In this document: positions 7,081 to 9,924 of the stretch, one piece after another | Numbering within the stretch: position 1 is the first letter of the stretch | Layout: the number at the start of each line of letters is the position of its first letter | Assembly: GCA_018335615.1 (NCBI GenBank) | Contig: JAGXRS010000238.1 | Location: 1-9,924 of the forward strand | DNA from: Hydrogenophaga sp. | GTDB taxonomy: Bacteria; Pseudomonadota; Gammaproteobacteria; Burkholderiales; Burkholderiaceae_C | Direction of reading: 5' to 3' | DNA length: 9,924 nt | Program-made: the position numbers and the translations under genes | The notes under the pieces: model-generated | Database searches by the model: none | What the model was told of the DNA's origin: nothing | The model's input: the letters and a program-made list of their open reading frames with translations, nothing else

Positions 7081-7994
7081 CCTCCATTCGCACCCTGTCC
7101 CAGCTGTCGCGAGACGGGTTGAAGCGCCGCCTGGGCTCAGAAGGCATCCGGTTGCGCGTGCCGCCCTTCGTGGTGCACATCCGCAGCCCGATCCCGGTCG
7201 TGGCGCAAGGCCTTTACCAGCTCTATGGCGATCACGAGTGGCTTGACGACGACACCGGCTTCGTCGACTTTCATGTCGCGGTGCAGCCGCGCCGCCGCTG
7301 GTTCCGTCCCTTGTGCGTGTTCGAGTTTGACGGCTTCCAGCCTTTCACGCCGCTGGCCTGTGGCGAAGCCTTTGCTTTTCTGGAGTGGGGCCTGAACTGG
7401 TGTGTCACCGGCCACTGCCACACCCTGTTGACCATTCACTCGGCGGTGCTGGAAAAAAACGGCCGTGTGCTGGTGATGCCGGCGCCACCGGGCTCGGGCA
7501 AAAGCACGCTGTGCGCGGCGCTCATGCTGCAGGGCTGGCGCCTGTTGTCCGATGAAATGGCCTTGCTCGACCCGCAGTCCGGGCATGTGGTGCCCGCGCC
7601 GCGACCGGTGAGTTTGAAGAACCAGTCCATCGACGTGGTGCGCCGGCTCGCGCCCGATGCGGTGATCGGCCCAGTGGCCCGCGACACCCTGAAGGGCACG
7701 GTGGCGCACCTGCGTGCCTCCGACGACAGCCTGGCGCGTGCCGGCGTCAGCGCACCGCCGGCCTGGGTCGTGTTCCCCCGGTACCAGCACGCGGCCCCGT
7801 TGAATGTCGAGCCGCGGCCCAAGGCGCGTGCGCTGGTGGAGCTCGCGTCCAACAGTTTCAACCACCATGTGCACGGGCGGACGGGGTTCGAGGCGCTGGC
7901 GCAGCTGGTGGACCGTTCGCAATGTTTCGATCTGCAGTACGGCCATCTGCCCGAGGCGCTGGCCTGGTTCGATGCGCTGGAGGCCGGTGCATGA
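7077..7994 (+). CDS. HprK-related kinase A (HPr-rel-A system)
   Basis: A 305-residue cytosolic protein related to the catalytic domain of HPr kinase/phosphorylase. It shows a Walker A P-loop PAPPGSGKSTL (135-145; Lys142, Ser143), preceded by TIHSAVLEKNGRVLV, and an acidic LLSDEMALLD motif (156-165; Asp159, Glu160) where HPr kinases hold the metal/catalytic acidic residues. About 110 N-terminal residues are family-specific. True HprK phosphorylates HPr on Ser46. The family here (TIGR04352, from memory) is distinct, and neither HPr nor other PTS genes are present in this window. Related kinases in some lasso-peptide clusters phosphorylate a precursor's C-terminal Ser, so a peptide or protein client is plausible. 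The GTG at 7077 is the start (GTGA overlap with the PqqD-like stop); no in-frame ATG occurs before codon 134, near the P-loop. The stop overlaps the next start (ATGA). Confidence 0.9.
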   Translation: MTSIRTLSQLSRDGLKRRLGSEGIRLRVPPFVVHIRSPIPVVAQGLYQLYGDHEWLDDDTGFVDFHVAVQPRRRWFRPLCVFEFDGFQPFTPLACGEAFAFLEWGLNWCVTGHCHTLLTIHSAVLEKNGRVLVMPAPPGSGKSTLCAALMLQGWRLLSDEMALLDPQSGHVVPAPRPVSLKNQSIDVVRRLAPDAVIGPVARDTLKGTVAHLRASDDSLARAGVSAPPAWVVFPRYQHAAPLNVEPRPKARALVELASNSFNHHVHGRTGFEALAQLVDRSQCFDLQYGHLPEALAWFDALEAGA

Positions 7995-9106
7995 GCCTGC
8001 CCTCGCTGGACCTGCTCGTCAACGCGCTGCAGCAGCCGGCGTCGCTCGCGGGCCTGAGTCTGTCGCAGTGGGATCTGCTCGTGCGCCAGGCGCGGCAGGC
8101 CGATCTGCTGGCGCGGCTGGGCGCGGGCGCGCAGGAGGCGGGTAGCTGGGCGGCCATTCCCGCCGCCCCGCGCATGCACCTGGCGTCTGCGCTGCAGCTG
8201 GCCGCACGCCAGCATGTGGAGCTGCGGCACGAGGTGAGGGCGATCGAACGGGCGCTGCGCCCCACGGGCGTGCCGCTGGTCCTGCTCAAAGGTGCCGCCT
8301 ACGTGCAGACCGGACTGCGCGCAGCGCAGGGGCGCATGGTGTCCGACGTGGACATTCTGGTGCCGCGCGAACAGCTGGCCGAGGTCGAGTCGGCCCTGAT
8401 GATGGCCGGCTGGGTGTCCACCCAACGCAATGCCTACGACCAGCTCTATTACCGGACCTGGATGCACGAGTTGCCGCCGTTGCGCCACATGAAGCGCGGC
8501 TCCGTGCTCGACGTGCACCATGCCATCCTGCCGCCCACGGCCCGCTACAAGCCCGACACCGGGCTGTTGTTGCGCGCGGCGCGGGCCACCGGAGCGGACG
8601 AACGTGTGTTCGTGCTGGCGCCGGTCGACATGGTGCTGCACAGTGCCGCGCACCTCTTTCACGAAGGCGAGCTGGACTTGGGCCTGCGGGGCCTGCTGGA
8701 CCTCGATGCCCTGTTGCGCGAGCTCGGGCAGGAGCCCGGTTTCTGGCTCGAACTGATTCACCGCGCGCACCAGCTCGATCTGGAACGCCCGCTCTTCCAT
8801 GCCCTTCGGTACACCCACTGGATGGTGGGCACCCCCCACCCGGATGCCACCGTGCACGCCTTGCAGGCCAGTCCGCGCGTGCGCATGCCGCGTCTGCAAC
8901 AACGGGTGCTGGACGCGCTGTATCTGCGCGGCCTGCGCCCGGAGCACGCCTCCACATCCGATGCGTGGACGCCGCTTGCCCGTTCACTGCTGTACCTGCG
9001 CGGGCACTGGCTGCGCATGCCGCCCGGCTTGCTCGCCGGGCACTTGCTGCGCAAGCTGGGCGCCGTGGTCCGTGGTGAGAGGGCCTCCCATGCCAGCACC
9101 GCTTAG
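7991..9106 (+). CDS. Nucleotidyltransferase family protein (NTP_transf_5 type)
   Basis: A 371-residue protein with the nucleotidyltransferase signature: VPLVLLKGAAYVQTG (94-108) followed by GRMVSDVDILVPR, where Asp119 and Asp121 form the metal-binding DxD. This fits the uncharacterised NTP_transf_5 group (PF14907, from memory), often found beside HprK-like kinases and in peptide-tailoring clusters. It would transfer a nucleotide or nucleoside phosphate to an unknown acceptor in the cytosol. The Asp/Lys core looks intact, so I expect activity. The start is well set: GGAGG at 7979-7983 stands 7 bases before the ATG, which overlaps the kinase stop as ATGA. The 3' end overlaps the protease gene by 17 bases. 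The acceptor might be the PqqD-bound client, a kinase product or an EPS-related molecule; the sequence does not decide. Confidence 0.88.
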   Translation: MSLPSLDLLVNALQQPASLAGLSLSQWDLLVRQARQADLLARLGAGAQEAGSWAAIPAAPRMHLASALQLAARQHVELRHEVRAIERALRPTGVPLVLLKGAAYVQTGLRAAQGRMVSDVDILVPREQLAEVESALMMAGWVSTQRNAYDQLYYRTWMHELPPLRHMKRGSVLDVHHAILPPTARYKPDTGLLLRAARATGADERVFVLAPVDMVLHSAAHLFHEGELDLGLRGLLDLDALLRELGQEPGFWLELIHRAHQLDLERPLFHALRYTHWMVGTPHPDATVHALQASPRVRMPRLQQRVLDALYLRGLRPEHASTSDAWTPLARSLLYLRGHWLRMPPGLLAGHLLRKLGAVVRGERASHASTA

Positions 9107-9866
9107 GGCCCGCGTTGTCGCCCTGCTGATGTTGCTCGTGCATGCGCTGGCCGCGCCCGCGTCCGCCGGTCTGGCCGACACCGTGGCACGCGTCAAACCC
9201 TCGGTGGTGATCGTGGGCACCTTTCGCGCCACCGACAGCCCGCGCTTTCAGCTGCGTGGCACGGGGTTTCTGGTGGGCGACGGCCAGCGTGTGGTCACCA
9301 ACGCCCATGTGCTGCCCGACGGCCCGGCCAGCCCGGGCGAGCCCGCTTTGGTGGTGCAGGTGCGCACCGGCGCTGGCGAGTGGCAGGTGCGGGCGGCCAC
9401 GCTGGTGGGGCGCGACGATGCGCGCGACCTGGCCTTGCTGCACATGGCCGGTGCTACCGGCCCGGCGCTCCGGCTGGGCGACTCTGCCCGCGTGCGCGAA
9501 GGCGACTCGCTGGCCTTCACCGGCTTCCCGATCGGGGGCGTGCTGGGCTTTGCCCCGGTGACCCACCGCGCCCTGGTGTCGTCGATCACGGCGGCCGCGC
9601 TGCCCAGCCCGTCGGCCCATCGGCTGAAGGAGCAGGCCATTCGCAGCCTGCGCCAGGGCAGTTTCAACATCTTCCAGCTGGACGCGACCGCCTACCCCGG
9701 CAACAGCGGCGGCCCGCTGTTCCATCCCGACACGGGCGAGGTGGTGGGTGTCATGAACATGGTGCTGATCAAGGGCACGCGCGAATCCGCCCTCAGCCAG
9801 CCCTCCGGCCTGTCCTATGCCATTCCCGTGCGGCACGTGCATGAGCTGCTGAAACGCCACCCTTGA
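9090..9866 (+). CDS. Secreted trypsin-like serine protease (Trypsin_2/HtrA-like, no PDZ)
   Basis: A 258-residue S1-type serine protease with an N-terminal signal peptide (hydrophobic core about 9-22, cleavage likely after ASA, residue 26), so it acts in the periplasm or outside. The triad is complete: His73 in VVTNAHVL, Asp113 in DDARDLALL, Ser206 in PGNSGGPLF. The body resembles the protease domain of DegP/HtrA, but the protein ends about 50 residues after the Ser motif and has no PDZ domain. A segment between about 166 and 196, before the catalytic Ser, looks longer than usual. The ATG at 9090 is preceded by GAGAGGG (9077-9083), 6 bases away, and lies within the last 17 bases of the nucleotidyltransferase gene. 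Its place suggests it processes a product of the operon after export, possibly the Tat-like protein; this is inference, and general quality control is the alternative. Confidence 0.9.
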   Translation: MPAPLRARVVALLMLLVHALAAPASAGLADTVARVKPSVVIVGTFRATDSPRFQLRGTGFLVGDGQRVVTNAHVLPDGPASPGEPALVVQVRTGAGEWQVRAATLVGRDDARDLALLHMAGATGPALRLGDSARVREGDSLAFTGFPIGGVLGFAPVTHRALVSSITAAALPSPSAHRLKEQAIRSLRQGSFNIFQLDATAYPGNSGGPLFHPDTGEVVGVMNMVLIKGTRESALSQPSGLSYAIPVRHVHELLKRHP

Positions 9867-9904
9867 GCCGGCAGGGGCGCAGGAGCGTGCGCCCCTGCCG
9901 GCTC
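9865..9904 (+). terminator. GC-rich hairpin at operon end, likely transcription terminator
   Basis: A perfect 17-bp inverted repeat (9865-9881 with 9888-9904) flanks a 6-base loop, GGAGCG. Its first two bases are the last two of the protease stop codon TGA. No T-tract follows, so it is not a textbook intrinsic terminator, but long GC-rich stems directly after a stop are common ends of transcription units in high-GC betaproteobacteria. It could act in both directions or protect the mRNA 3' end. The remaining 20 bases of the window contain the palindrome GCCCGGGC (9912-9919) and no recognisable gene. Confidence 0.7.
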
Positions 9905-9924
9905 GGCGCCTGCCCGGGCGGTGC

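Noticed and set aside
7077..7994. Genuine HPr kinase/phosphorylase (hprK)
   Set aside because: The N-terminal domain and context differ, no HPr or PTS gene is nearby, and the PqqD-like and nucleotidyltransferase neighbours identify the HprK-rel-A family.
7436..8947. 503-codon open frame on the - strand
   Set aside because: Lies opposite the kinase and nucleotidyltransferase genes, whose catalytic motifs are intact; its composition is typical of an antisense shadow.
8286..9860. 524-codon open frame on the - strand
   Set aside because: Covers the nucleotidyltransferase and protease genes; it has a low-complexity Arg/Ala-rich half and no recognisable motif.

Overview
The window is GC-rich, densely packed DNA with every gene on the + strand. 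Gene content, codon use and families point to a betaproteobacterium of the order Burkholderiales, probably Comamonadaceae; this placement is inferred from gene content only. No mobile element, tRNA, rRNA or CRISPR array was seen.

Bases 1-5978 hold the regulatory and TPR part of a PEP-CTERM/exosortase (XrtA-type) exopolysaccharide locus: the 3' part of prsK (membrane sensor kinase), prsR (sigma-54-dependent response regulator, overlapping prsK by 4 bases) and prsT (a 928-residue TPR lipoprotein 30 bases further on).

Bases 5979-6178 are the only sizeable non-coding gap. It is visibly richer in A+T and looks like a sigma-54 control region: a -24/-12 element at 6070-6085, a perfect match to the IHF consensus at 6040-6052, and an upstream dyad at 5994-6015 where an activator could bind. 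The leader that would be transcribed carries two small hairpins. Since prsR lies next door and encodes a sigma-54 activator, the simplest reading is that PrsK/PrsR switches on the operon that follows.

Bases 6179-9866 are a tightly coupled five-gene operon: a 203-residue protein with a Tat-like signal sequence and no assigned function; a PqqD-like peptide-binding protein; an HPr-kinase-related kinase (HprK-rel-A); an NTP_transf_5-type nucleotidyltransferase; and a secreted trypsin-like serine protease. PqqD-like, HprK-like and nucleotidyltransferase genes form the poorly understood 'HPr-rel-A system', known near exosortase/EPS loci. It resembles the tailoring genes of some lasso-peptide clusters. 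The exported protein at the head of the operon is the obvious candidate client. A long GC-rich hairpin that includes the last stop codon closes the operon at 9865-9904.
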